From: Ligustrum vulgare
Taxonomy: Eukaryota; Streptophyta; Magnoliopsida; Lamiales; Oleaceae
Length of the DNA: 64,000 nucleotides
Assembly (NCBI GenBank): GCA_963555705.1
Contig: OY743189.1
Location: forward strand, 9,193,501-9,257,500
Direction of reading: 5' to 3'
A program made the translations under genes and the position numbers. Position 1 is the first letter of the stretch, and the number at the start of each line of letters is the position of its first letter. The notes under the pieces were generated by a model. It worked only from the letters and a program-made list of their open reading frames with translations. It searched no databases and was not told where the DNA came from. Below are positions 44,146-56,952 of the stretch, one piece after another.

Positions 44146-45988
44146 GTTCAAGACGACAATTTTAATTTTTTCTTATTCATTAAAATAGGCACAAATACAA
44201 TAGCTTATTTATCCTTTTATACCACAACCCTTTCTTTTTGTCCTCTCCCTTTTTATTTTTCTATTTTTTTTCCCTTTCTATTTTCTGACTTCTTTACCTC
44301 ACTCTCTATCCGTGGCAGAAATTGCAAATTCGCTCCTCCCACCAACATTATCCCAACATTAATGCCAGAATCACTCTGATCTCAAGTAGAACAATACCCA
44401 ACATTTATCACCTCCATATCCTTAATATCAATTATGTCTAACCCTACCCGTAAAATTAATATTATCTCGATCTCGACTGATTTTAACATTGCCCATTATC
44501 CCAGTCTCAATTCCTATCACAATCCCTTTTAACATTTCCCAAATTCCTTATTTGGAAGCCTAAGTCCATCTTTTGACCCTTGAACTCGTTGTCTTTTTTG
44601 CTCCCACGTCTTCCAGCCTCCATATACTTTTATTTGCACGTTTACTGACCTTACTTATGTTCCCAAATCTCGTGTCTACAATAAAAAAAATTTACGTAGA
44701 TAATAATAAGTACACGAAGAAATTCAATTGTAAACAGTTCGAATTAAAAGTCTATAACAACAAGATGTCAATAGGTGGTCGGTGGTAGCTGGAGAAAAAG
44801 ATAGAGAAGAAAGGATTGGAGTCACTAGAGTGATACAATCGGTAGGGAGGAAGATAGAGAATTGGAAAATGAAAAAAAAAATATGTCGTGTTGATATCAT
44901 TTTGTTATTGTTGCTTTTATAAGGATTTTAATCAATCGTGTGGGCTTATATGTGAATTATTATGTATTGAATAAAAGGTTATCAAATTTGGTTAAGTCCA
45001 TTTAAAGTGATCTAATAAGGATTTTATATATATCGGGCTTTAATGCATCTAATTAATGTATGAGCTTTTATGTGTAGATATCAGGTCATTACGTAATTCA
45101 TGATGGGCCGAATTAGGTTAACTGGCAATTCAGTATATAAAGTCGGTTATGGTCCCTGAATCGTACGTACTGTTCGTTCTGTCTGACATCTCATCATCAG
45201 AGAGAAAATAAGGACTATGTATTGATTTAGAAGATCCAACCGAATCGTTCATCGTGAATCATGTTTGATTAAGGTACGCTTCCGCTTCAGTTATTTAATT
45301 CTTGATAATTCAGCATGATGATTTTAGATCATAGATAAATAATTGTCTGTGATAAATTTTCTAACAGCTTTTAATTATATTAGGGGTATTTTTGTAAATT
45401 TATTGTAGTATAATTATAAAAATTATATTTTACTTGTGGTGTAGTTATAATGTAGTGTAGAAATTAATTATTGTAGTGGTAATAAAATTACCCTATTATT
45501 GATAGTAAATTTCTTAATTTATTTTATTTTAGGCAATAAATATTTATATGTAAATTACAAACAAATCAATCTAAAAATTTTGAAATTTGGTTAAGAAGTT
45601 AAAATCAATTTTTAATGTTAAAAGACTCTTAAAAGAAAGTCTTTCCCGATAATTGATTTATATATCTCAATATCTGGGGACAAATCTATAGCTTTATGTG
45701 AATGCTATTACATACGCATAAATCCATATGAATTCAATCAAAATGCTCTAGAATTTTGCACGGAAGCGGGCCATGTGAGATGCAAATATACATTTTCACC
45801 GAAAAGTTTATTTACATCCAATATACACCTTCCCATTGGAGCTTATTTCGGGAAAATTGAAAATGTAAATCACCAAATAGATGTAATATACACCACCATT
45901 GGAGTTGCTCTAAGGGATTGGCATGACGCCAACGGAAAACGATGGGGCTCGACCCCAAACTAAAAATGTGAAAATTAGCCCGACATTG
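44146..45988. other. Unassigned region with promoter-like and MITE-like pieces
   Basis: AGTATATAAAGTCGG at 45132 with CATCATCAGAGAG downstream resembles an LTR promoter, but I cannot find paired LTRs. 45750-45920 (ending CATTGGAGTTGCTCTAAG) resembles a GCTCT-ended MITE. No gene is recognised. Confidence 0.35.
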
Positions 45989-46158
45989 TTTAAGCTTTCG
46001 TTTGGTAAAGTGAATATAAACTAATTTATAATCTATACAATTATCTCAAGTTACTTTTTAACCACACATTTTTTTTCCTTCAATTTTTAACCACACATCT
46101 TACCTTGAATAACCAAATAAATTAGTTTATAATCACCAAAATTGATCCGAACAGAGTC
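45989..46158. mobile_element. MITE, same family as 38010-38182
   Basis: It starts CGTTTGGTAAAGTG. It contains TTTTTAACCACACATTTTTTT and TAACCACACATCTTACCTTG, the inverse of the 38010 copy, and also matches the Helitron repeat unit. Confidence 0.6.
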
Positions 46159-46804
46159 TAAAATGAATTTATTTGAAATGAATAGAGATTTTTAGGAGAA
46201 TGTGTGGTAAAAAAATTATCAAATAAAAACATAATAAAATAACATTTTAATACAGAATATTATCGAATTCAAAACTTTAAAAAGACAGAACTAATAAAAA
46301 AAGAAATGAAACATGTACAAAACTAATCAAAATTACGAAATCCTGATATTTATATGATTTTTCTTTTTAAAAAAACATTTTGATTTATTATTTATTTGTT
46401 TGTTGAACTTTCTTCTTCTAAATAAGTTACTTTTATCTTTTTTTTTATATGTTAAAATATTTTGAAATAAAATATAACATAATAAATAAAATTAACAACC
46501 ATAAATATATATTTATTTTGAATTGATAAATTTTTTTTTTTGAAATTAGAAAATATTGTTATTATATTTTTGTGTAGTTAATTTTATCTCTAAATCAATA
46601 AATGTTGTTTTATTTGTAAAATAATTTTTTTTAGAAAGTTTTGTGATCTTTAAAATAATTATTAATTTTTTTGATTAAAATAGGTTCGAGCTCGTTTTGA
46701 TTGGGTTCGACTTTTTGACCTTTGACCTAACAGCCTTTTTCGGATCTATCCGATTCAAATTTTATTAATATTGAGTATTATATGACTTAAATGATATAAT
46801 TTGG

Positions 46805-47780
46805 AATGAATGAGATATTGAGGGAAAGTATAAAATATAAATTAAACTTTTACATTTGATCTTTAAGACGTTTTTACAGACAAAGTGTTTATAGTTTGCT
46901 CTCACTCATTATTTTGAATTAAATTTCTCGTTTAGATATTCAATTTGACACCTATATTGCATTTTTCTCAACTTCAAAATAATATAATAATTATTAAAAG
47001 AATAATAATTATCACAAAAAGTAGTTTATAGATAATATTATAAAACTTAAATTATATAATTTAAAATGAATGAGATATTGGGAAAAAAAAATATAAAGTA
47101 AAAACTTTTATGTTTTATTTTTGAGATAACGGACAATATGTTTTCATTTTGCTTTCATTAATTGTAATCTTGTATTAAATTTCTCGTTGAAATCTTCTAT
47201 TCGACACCCATGTTACATATTTTTTCGACTTCAAAATAATACAATAATTATCAAAAGATATAATAATTAATACAAAAAATAGTTTATAGTAAATAGTATT
47301 ATAGAACTTAAATGATATAATTTAAAATGAATGTGATATTAAGGAAAAGTGATATATTTTAAAATGAATGAGATATTGAAGAAAAATAAAAATATATATA
47401 TAAAACAAACTTTACATTTGATCTTTGGGGGGGTTTTTACGAACAAAATATTTATAGTTTGCTTTCAATTGTTATCTTGTATTAATGTTCTCGTTGAGAA
47501 CTTCAATTTGACACATATATTACATATTTCTCGACTTCAAAATAATACAATAATTATTAAAAGAATAATAATTATTACAAAAAATAGTTTGTAGATAGTA
47601 TTATATAACTTTAATGATATATAATTTAAAATGTATGGGATATAGAGGAAAAGTAAAAAATATAAAGTAAAAACTTTTACGATTGATCTTTGAGACCACT
47701 TTTCGAACAATATATTTTCAATTTTCTCTCACTTGTTATCTTGTATTAAATTTCTCGTTGAGACCTTTGATTCGACGTGT
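46805..47780. repeat. ~265-bp AT-rich tandem repeat
   Basis: Units starting AAAATGAATGAGATATTG recur near 46805, 47065, 47327 (with a 34-bp local duplication at 47361) and 47631, about 3.6 copies. Each holds ATTAAATTTCTCGTT and CGACTTCAAAATAATA. No coding potential is seen. Confidence 0.8.
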
Positions 47781-47862
47781 CCAATTAAGGTTGGGACAAA
47801 AATTCCCTTCAAATTGGAACAATTTGTGTGTTATGAGGTATGTCACTGGCTACCAAAAATAC

Positions 47863-50379
47863 TGTAACAACCATATTTATCAAAAAGTAGTTTGTTCTTT
47901 AAGGAGAGATTCCTTATTACAAAACCCATCATACTCATTCTATAGCAAAAAGGTGGAATGGTATGTTTATATTGTTTTACAAAAAGGGGCATACATCAAC
48001 TTATTTATATAGAGAACTTTTTAATACAAAATACTTTGTACATTACTTAATACATCAATAGATAAAAAGTGATGTACCATGTGGTTCTATAGAAAAGGAG
48101 TTATAAACATAGACCATCTTATATGTTCTTTCTTTGGAATAAATCCTCGGCAAAACACGAAAATGTACGCGCACTTCCTTCTTCGTAATAATATGAAACT
48201 CAGTACCATTCCAGGAAGTCCTCAACCATGTTCTTACCATCTCATGCATTTATCGTTCAATCTCCTGCATTTGTCATGAAATGACTATAAGGCATGAAGC
48301 TTAGTGAGCGAAGCATCAACGACCATATAATCACATAGCATGATTTTTCACTTGGATACTTGATTTAAAACTTACCTCTCGATTGAATGTTTCCATTTTA
48401 TATGAAAATATTTAAAAAACAACAATTACACATGTTCATAGAGGATAAACCGAGACTTCACATTAACTTGCTTCACACCAAGTATATGGTTACCAATAGT
48501 ACAAGCTATAGAATAGTTCAAAGAATGTAAAAGATATTAATACCTACAATCTTCACTTTCATTCCTCACAATCTTGATTTCAATCTTAAATATGAGCATC
48601 AATTTATTTATATTAAGCATAATATCCATTTCAATGATTCTTCTATTTCAATAATTCTAAATTTATCAATTAGGATCTGCCAATATAAATTCATATATTT
48701 TATAAAGTCACCAAATCAACTCATTTAATGATTTCAAGTCATCAAGTGTATTTATATGTTGACATTGAAACAATTAAATAATCCATGTACTTAGTTACCA
48801 AATCAACTCATATTATAAATTCAAGTCATCAAATGGATTTACACATCGGCATTGAATCATTGAGACAATTCATGTCGTTATACTAAGTCACCAAATCAAC
48901 TCATATAATGGTTTTAAGTAATTAAATCAATTCATGACATGGTATGCAGGAAATGTACTTTTCAATCTCTTCTTTTCTTTACTTTTCTTTCTATCTCGAT
49001 AAAGTAATATGCAATAATCATTTACATTTTTCACTTTTTTTCTTCTTTCTTTTAAATTATTGGGTCATTCCCATATTAGGGTCGTATACTGTGTGTCATT
49101 CATTGTGCTTTGTAAGCAGGAGGTCACAAGAGTGCTTGCACTCCTGAGTTAACTCGTCATTCATTTTGAGTCAAAGCTCCATTCATTTTCAGCCGAAGCT
49201 CGTAAGCCATCAAGCTTGATGGGGGGTTGTCCCCATGGTCGTGAGACATCGATCTCGAAAGGTACTTAAGACCTTATGGGCACCTTGTGTCCGTGATCTT
49301 CATTCATTTATGGACTATTCCCTAGGTGTATAACCTAAATAGAGACATTCTTTAATTATTCATGATCTTCACTTGAGCATGCTTGCTTTTTCTTTTTCTT
49401 TCAATTTTTAAGTGATCATGAATGCTTGAGATGATGATATGAAATGAAACCAGACCTTACCTATCATCGTTCATTCACATATTAGGAAATCTCATTTCAA
49501 CATTGTATTAACACAAAACGATCAAGAATCAATTAAAGCATATTTGGTGATGTATACACTTAATCCATGTATTTTTATTTTAAAACATTAGTTTAACTGT
49601 CATTAGAACGAATATTAAATCAAAGCAGCATTTTGAAGTCTAAAAATCATCCAAACAAGGTCTTACTCATCAATCATGATTGTGTGTCAAGTGTTAAGTG
49701 GCACATGTCCCATTATTTTAATAATAAAAATTTAGGCAGATTTTGTATCTTAAGTAGCCTACTTTGATCGATATTTGGAGGTCCAAATGAAGTCCGATTG
49801 GGTCGTTCTTTATATCGTTGTAAAGTTCTTGTTACAAATGTTCTATAGGTATAACATGCAACGAAAGTGTACAATCCGACAATCCGTGGCACTCGCTCAA
49901 ACATCGCTGGTCGCACAAGATTCTATACTTAATATTTTTGTGACTTTTCAGCATTCTGCCAGTGCAAGTAGGTCACTTCTGCTCAATATTTAAAACACTT
50001 CCAAGACCTCAAATACAATCAAACTTGATACTAATACTTAGATCTCACTGTGGACTATGAGATAATATAACACGCATTCACTAGAAGTCACTACATGTCA
50101 CTCCAAAGCTGTGTCCTCAATAATGGCAAAACTGCAAATATGAAAACTCTTAAATTTCCAAATTACTCCCCAACTAATAGATTTTGTAAATTTGGGTTTT
50201 GACTTTACTAATGACTAAATCGAAACATCATAATCAATCCTTATTATTATAATAACTATGTGATTTCAATCCCTCTACTTATAACTATTCCACAAATTGA
50301 AGAAAGTAGTCATCTATATGTAGGAGAAAAATATTTAAAACTTTTCAAAATTAACATACAAAATTTTCAGGGTGTTACA
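47863..50379 (-). repeat. Probable Tekay-type LTR (solo or truncated)
   Basis: The right end AGGGTGTTACA (minus strand TGTAACACCCTG) and the left TGTAACAACC give symmetrical TGTAAC/GTTACA ends. The length of 2.5 kb and content such as GTGAGCGAAGC resemble other Tekay LTRs. No matching target duplication was found (AATAC against TAGGC) and no interior follows, so the left border is tentative. A ~90-bp tandem repeat (CACCAAATCAACTCAT) lies at 48690-48930. Confidence 0.55.
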
Positions 50380-50740
50380 TAGGCCACATCATCAGGCGAT
50401 TGGGTCCTTGACACATCATTCTAGATTAACACACACATCCTCATCTCCCCAACCACCATATGATCCTTCATTCTATTCATTTTCTATAGAAGTTCAAGCA
50501 CGGGCGTGCCCAACCTCCTACTTTTCCTACAAGTGTCAGTATTATCTCCCAACCCCTCTTCTTCCTTAAAACACTCATCCTAACTTGTCCCAGAGCCGTA
50601 AGAATGGGGTGGGGTCAAATTTTATAGGTTCAATCTCTATTGGCTCATCTAGATTGTCTATCAGACATGTCATCCACCACAATGTCCTAACCATGATTTT
50701 TTATGTAAATAATATTATATCAACATAGACAAGAGGCCGT

Positions 50741-51048
50741 TAGGATTGACAAAAAAAACTCGATGAACCCGAGACCCAAGAACTACGGGGGCCCGATATC
50801 ATTAGGGGTGTCTCACCCCGAATATTAGGTCTGTAGCACGGTCCTCTACCCCATGGTTGGTTATGGGTGGGAGGATCCACCTTGCAAAATTGCCAAATTA
50901 TTAAAGAAAAATAGAAAATACAAAGAAAATACAAAAAATACAAAAAATAATAAAAATTTAATATGAACAATAATAGGGCTGAGGGTCATGAGGCAGGATG
51001 GGGAATTAGGGGTCCACCCCATTCAGACTTGATCCATTGACATCCTTA
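50741..51048. mobile_element. Possible small hAT element
   Basis: The ends TAGGATTGACAA and TTGACATCCTTA are inverted repeats like those of other hAT elements here. The flanks do not give an 8-bp duplication, so the call is tentative. Confidence 0.4.
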
Positions 51049-53219
51049 GATGTCAGAACGTACCTAAGTGCTAGAAGTGAGGTCATACATTTGGTTGATC
51101 AGCTCTCTGGTCTCTCTAAAAAAAATTCAAGTGAAAAGAATGAAAAGTTGGGGCCACCTATTTATAGAGGTTTTTGGCAAGAAGTCAAGGAAAAGATCCG
51201 CCCTTGATCCTTGCCAATGTCACACACCTAAATAGGCGACCATTCATACTTCTCATACGTCTACGTCCAGAGGCTTGAGCTTGACCTCTAAAGCACAGGG
51301 GGAGTCAATGATTGGTCTGGATCTGGATCTTTATTTTTGGGCTAGATCTTGCACCTTCAAATTCTTTACATTGTTTGGATTGGGCCTCTAAGGGCCATGT
51401 TGGCTTTTTTTGTAGTGATCGGCTTATGGAAGGGCCGACTTCCCCGAATATATTTTTGTGATAATTAGCTTGGGTACCTACTCAACAATTCAAAACTGAA
51501 TCATAGAACATATTATAATAGATTTAGAGTTATAGCAGTATCATAATAAATATTTGGATATATAGGATTTATATTAACAAATCATTTAAAATAATATAGA
51601 TCTTTCATAGCAGAAGTAGAGAAATTGCCGCCCCAACCAACTTCAAACGATACATGATTTATCTCATCAACATTAATCAAAAGATTCTCCCATCTTCCAC
51701 AGAATTCTACCATACACCTCATCTACCGACTCCACCCTTAATGCAATATCAGTTGGACTGGGGCTGTAGCATAATCTCTTGATGCCATAATTCCGGTTTA
51801 TATCACACAGCTAGGGAAATTTCAAGATATAAATCTTACCAGAAACTTTTAGTTTCCATTGCCAGACAAATGTTGGGATCAACTCATAACGAAATCATTT
51901 GAACATTTGCAATTTTGAGTAATCTATTCATTTTTGGGTTTCAACTGCAAGCTTTAATTGCATATCAGCTGAAGCATTTGGTCTCATCAAAGCTATCTAC
52001 ATGCAAGGTATATTTTTCACATCGAATACCAAGTGTCTAATAAATATGCATATTGCTATTTTTCCTCGATTCCAAGCTAGAAATTCTCAAATTGACTTTT
52101 TGAAGTTTTGCACCGTAGCTTATACCAAAAATTATTTTGGTTTCATATTTTAAAGGTAATTTATGCATTTGTTAAGGGTCGTGATGTTTTATTCCCATAA
52201 CTATTTGAGATCGAGTTTCTGCATCTATGTTGGAAATTTATCATTTTCTGAAGATACAACCTTTGATTAAATCTTGGGACAGATTGTGTAGACCATTTAT
52301 GTGTGTGTTTTTGAAGCCACATATTATTGTTCCCATATATATTTGGGCTAGAAGCCGAAGATCGAAATAATCTCACCACGAAACCGAGCACTAGTCAAAA
52401 TGATTATACAACTCATTATCCATTTCGAACTATAGATACTTTGAAAATGTTCAAGTATCGTAATTCTGATCAAATCTATGTTTGTTTATTCCAAAGTGCA
52501 TATTTGAGCATTGAATGTCTGATAATGATTTTTTTTTATTATATTTGTGTATATTGGCTGCTAATTCAAATCAAATAACATCATTGTTTCTAATTCGATG
52601 TGAACATATCAAAATTAATTTGAACTGTCATTTAAATAAGTATTTTTTTAATCTCAATTCAACTTAGCTTGGCTGATGGAACGTGCATGGTAGCATGCTT
52701 TTACTATCACCATATAAGAGGTGATACTTATTCTTTCATTTTGGATTCAATTACTTGGATTTCCATACAAGGTTCTTACTGATCTGAACCAGAAAATTGA
52801 GCAAGTTGGCTTATTGAATTTAGTCGTTATTTAGAAACATTGATTGGCTATGTTAAATTTGTTTCTCATTTTCTCATAACAGCTACTTCTATTTGGCACC
52901 AAAGTTTTATCATGTAGAGGATTGATATTTCTAATTTCTTGAAGCTTAAATTGGTCGTTATGTTTGTTTCATAATAATAACTGACACCCTTATATCTAGT
53001 GAATATATGTTCTCTCCTATATTTACTCAATTGGGTATTTACACAATTTTTATTTTTGATACATAAATTTTCCAAAATGTAACTTATATGGTTGCAAATC
53101 TCAAATATAAGTTTCAATGGAAGGTATCACTCCAAATTCCCCTATATTTTTTATATGAAAAATTGCACTGTATACTGTAAACAAAACAATAAACTGATTT
53201 TTACTGCTCCAAAAGGAAA
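51049..53219. other. Unassigned region
   Basis: It is AT-rich with no recognisable protein. CACCTATTTATAGAGG near 51148 is similar in style to the dispersed repeat at 10430 and may be part of a transposon. 51430-53200 looks like intron or intergenic sequence before the starch-synthase-like pseudogene. Confidence 0.4.
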
Positions 53220-54564
53220 AAATGAAAAATACTTTCTTCTTCCCCTGACTACTGAAGAGGTTGTGGTGTCTGATGTTTGTGTGACGGCGACACCCACAAT
53301 CGCCGTTGTAGAGAAGAAAGTGCCTCTACCTGGAACCTGAGGCAGAGAAGGTTGAGAAGCCGGCGATGGAAGATGTACAGTCGGTCATGTTGGGCACTGG
53401 TAGGCACGATCTTGACCAAAAGCTTAGGCACTTCAAGGCTTAGTACAATGACAGAGTTAGGGGTGGATGGGTTTTTCCGTGAGGACGGCTCACTGGATCA
53501 TAGCTGGTGCTGACATACATTTGATGCCATCAAGATTTGAGCCTTGTGGATTGAACCAGCATGCAATATGTTATGGGACAATTCCAGTTGTTCTTACAAT
53601 TGGTGGACTGAGAAATACAATGCAGACTTTCAACCCTTTCGAAGAAACGGGGCTAAGATGGACTTTCTCTAGGGCTGAGACTAGGCTTGGGTAAAAGAAT
53701 TGGAACCAACGGTTTAGCCTGTTCGATTCCGATTTTGTCCCGGTTCGGTTCAGTTCTTTCATAATTTTAAATTGTTTTGGTTCTAAAAATCAAGATCCAT
53801 TCGGTTCCGGTTCTTGATTTTTTTAAAATAAGTTATAAAAAATTAAAAAAAAATTATCAATTCTGAATCTTAGTTTATGTTATCCGGTTCATTAGTTATT
53901 ATCAATTACCCAACAACTATTGACTCATTCAACATTAAAATAATTATAAGCAAAACAAGTAAAAAACAAAAAACCATATATCAAAAATCATTTTTTTTCA
54001 CTAGTTATTGTCATTTAGCTTCAAGCCTTCAACCGTCAGTTATTCAAGAATCAACAAACAATAAATCTTCACTCTCCACCTTACAATCAGTTGTTATCTT
54101 GTTTTTAAGGATTTGCTGGACTTGTACAACTGTTCCCTGAAAAAGGTGGAGAATTACGAGCAAAAATTGAAATTTTTTTAGGAGCATATACATTCGGATG
54201 AGGAGATACGTTACTGTATGGAAGGAAGCGAATATTTTGATGTCAATGACAAATATGACTGTTGTATTCGCATCTTGATCAAGGTCGATGACCTTACCGT
54301 TTTATGACTCTTACCAGTTGGAATATACCATCAGTTTATCATTTGAGTTTGAAACTTTTAGTTTAAGAAATTGAAAAAAGAACCTTGGTTCTTGGTTGGG
54401 TTCGGTTCCATAGGTACCAAAACCATATAGAACTACGACCACGCCTAGCTGAGATGATTGATCTGAAGAGAAAAAAAGAAGAAACTCGTGAAGAGGCTCC
54501 GGCTAAAGTTCCACCACCTGCTGAACCCATCAAAGAAGAGGCTCATGTGGAGAAAAATGAATAG
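53220..54564 (+). pseudogene. Starch-synthase-II-like pseudogene fused to an acidic/proline-rich sequence
   Basis: A first block (53240-53340) reads TEEVVVSDVCVTATPTIAVV and EKKVPLPG. The starch synthase block (53366-53681) reads EDVQSVMLGTGRHDLDQKL, then after a stop and a shift [32 protein letters not shown] text, [14 protein letters not shown] and [17 protein letters not shown]. This is the GT5 C-terminal domain; the EPCGLNQ motif is typical of plastid starch synthases. A hAT element (53682-54447) then interrupts it. After that comes AEMIDLKRKKEETREEAPAK and PPPAEPIKEEAHVEKNE-stop, which is not starch synthase. Several breaks make it non-functional. The flanking Glu/Pro-rich parts may come from another gene. 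Confidence 0.75.
53682..54447. mobile_element. Non-autonomous hAT element in the starch synthase pseudogene
   Basis: The ends TAGGCTTGGGTAAAAG and CGACCACGCCTA are inverted repeats. The 8-bp flanks are GCTGAGAC (53674-53681) and GCTGAGAT (54448-54455), one mismatch. The subterminal sequence is rich in GGTTCGGTTC/GAACCGAA motifs, shared with 55771-56569. Confidence 0.85.
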
Positions 54565-54721
54565 TGAATGAGAAGTGTTTGATTTTATGTTTGAGACAGA
54601 GTATCATAACAATTTTGTAAAGCTTCATGTTGTGAGACTACAATTTCGTCCAAATGATCATAAAAATTGAATAAAGTTTCTGATTATGATACAAAAAATT
54701 GAAAGTATTATAAGTATTATG

Positions 54722-54770
54722 TTGTGATACTTTAAATGTATCTTATGATAATACATTTAAAGTATCACAA
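54722..54770. repeat. Perfect 20-bp inverted repeat
   Basis: The arms 54722-54741 (TTGTGATACTTTAAATGTAT) and 54751-54770 are exact reverse complements around a 9-bp loop. Related GTATCA motifs continue on both sides. Confidence 0.9.
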
Positions 54771-54939
54771 TATGATACTTGTGTGAAAACAGTATTTTTT
54801 AGTAAAAAAAAAAAAAAAAAGAATTGAAGTATTTTTAAGTGATTCTTAAAAATGAAGTAAGTTTCAATTATAATATCAAAAGTTGGATATTTTTGACCCT
54901 TTTTTTTTATATATTTGATAGACATGGAATAAGACGAAG

Positions 54940-55650
54940 GTTGCACCTGGCCTATGTCATCTGTTAGTCACTAAGCCTAGTAGGGTCCAATATCCATTAG
55001 GACCTTATCTTGAAGAAGAAGACTCCCGTTAACGGAAAAAATCTCTTTGATGATAAGATAATCACTTCATAGGACTCCTTTTTCCGTTAGAACATGGAGA
55101 TAATAATTAATTCCTATAAATAGAGCTCCATCATTCACAATTCAGGTTACACTCTTTTTGCCATATTTTTACTCTTATATTAGTATCTCCAATCTATTAC
55201 TTATTCATACACTTGAGGGGCGACAAGACCATTCATGGAAGCCTTTTTTGCAGATATTGAAAGGGCCTGATTAAGTTTATAGCATCAAACATCCCACATC
55301 TTCATCAAACTTCACGTCCCTTTTTTACAGCAACAATATTTTTTTCTAATTACTCAGTTGAAAAAAAATAAAAATTTAGAGTGGACGATGCCTAGTATAC
55401 ATGCCCTTGTTTGAGACCAATTAAATTTTACTACATTTCTCTCTCTATTACTTTTAACCACACATTTTAATAAAATAATATTATATTTTTCTCTTTTTAT
55501 TTTAAACCACACATTCTCCCAAAAATAACGATTCTAAAATACATTTTCCCGAATAACTTGATTATAATGGGAATAAAACAAGAGCATATGTTGCTCTTGT
55601 CAATTTCTTGTTTGACAGTAAAGATAGGATAGTGAATATGACGGGTTAAA
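54940..55650. other. Possible LTR or promoter remnant
   Basis: CCTATAAATAGAGCTCC at 55105 with CATACACTTGAGGGGCGACAAG downstream has the look of a retrotransposon LTR promoter and transcript start. No partner copy is in the window. MITE-like AACCACACATT motifs lie at 55450-55515. Confidence 0.35.
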
Positions 55651-55770
55651 TGTTGGGAAAAATCAAATTTTCACTCCAAATCAACCAACGCAGTGGAAAT
55701 ACAAAGCACAAAATAACTTGATAAAAGAGAAAACAAAGAATTTAACATGGTTCAGTTGACCACCCACAAC

Positions 55771-56569
55771 TAGGGGATGGACAAAAAAACTGGAATCGAG
55801 AAAACTGAATCGAAATTGAAAAAAAAAAAAAACTTGAAACCAGTCGGTTCTTTAGGAAAAAATGAGAACCGAAATCGAAAAATGGAGAACCGAAAATCGA
55901 TGGGTTCATATTTGAAAATCGAAAACCAAACCAAGAACCGAACATTCTTAATTTAAATTCAGCTCATATGAAACTTTTTTTTTTGAACATCCCACATGAC
56001 ACTTTCTGTATTGCTTTACATGATAATTGTTGAATTTTTTAACAAAAGAACCAAACAAAGAACTGAAATATAACCGAACACGATCGAATGATATGTATCT
56101 TAACATTTTATTTCACTAATACTTTAGATAACGTTTACTACCATTCACACTTAATTTTTTTTCCTTGTAGGAGGAGTTGGTAACGTGAAGAACTCGTGAA
56201 ATCTGATGTTTAAAAACCTTTACTGATGTATTTTGAAGATAGATTTCGATTTAAATTTTGTTCCAGAATTATTTGGTTGTTTCTTTTCCTTTAATTTGGA
56301 GCTTAAGTTTAACATGTCTTATTGATATGTTTTGGATGCTCTATTTAACTTTGGTTTTTGCAAATAATTAGTTATTTTTCTTATTTGCATCAAATTTAAA
56401 TTTTTTTAACAGAATCCAAACAAGAACCAAAAAATAATTGGTAATCAAAACGAAATCGAAATTGTTCGGTTCTTATTATTAAAGGAATCGAACCGAAATG
56501 GAACCAAGAGTTTCGATTCCATTTCGGTTCCTTCAATAACCGAACTAAACAGACGAACGTTCACCCCTA
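55771..56569. mobile_element. Non-autonomous hAT element nested in the Copia LTR
   Basis: The ends TAGGGGATGGAC and GTTCACCCCTA are inverted repeats. The flanks CCCACAAC and ACGACAAC match at 6 of 8 bases. Subterminal GAACCGAAATCG-type repeats link it to 53682-54447. Confidence 0.75.
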
Positions 56570-56889
56570 ACGACAACCATAGGAGAACACTTTTATTGAT
56601 AAGAAAAATAAATCACTCCTTACAATATTTTTCTCAATCTCATAACTTCTCCCAACACAATGAAAGAACAACAAATGTGTTCTCTTTCTAAATACACTCA
56701 ACAAATTTCTCTCTCTCCTTCTACACACGACACACTGCATTCACTTTCTTTCACTTTTTTATGTGCAGAGGCTATCTCTTTCAATCCACCATATGTTTAT
56801 ATTATATATAATAATAAAATCATGTCAAAAACCTTACCTAATTGCAAGTGGATTCTCTTATTATTTTCATCATATAATAATACCAATAT

Positions 56890-56905
56890 TATTTTTTTCC
56901 TTATA
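56890..56905. repeat. (TA)n microsatellite
   Basis: A short TA run within the Copia LTR. Confidence 0.85.
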
Positions 56906-56952
56906 TATATATATATATTCCTTATTCCATAATTTTTTTGTCAAACCCAACA

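Larger units (their letters stand above)
55651..56952 (-). repeat. Copia 3' LTR with a nested hAT element
   Basis: The LTR runs from TGTTGGGAAAAA to AACCCAACA. On the minus strand it is preceded by the polypurine tract CAAGGTGGAGAT, a typical Copia arrangement. A hAT element occupies 55771-56569. The 5' LTR is not in the window and the interior to the right decays after a few hundred bases. Confidence 0.75.

Noticed and set aside
45130..45290. LTR promoter of a complete retrotransposon
   Set aside because: Only TATA-like and leader-like sequence is seen; no LTR borders or partner copy found.
47863..50379. Target duplication around the 2.5-kb LTR
   Set aside because: Flanks AATAC and TAGGC do not match, so the solo-LTR call remains tentative.
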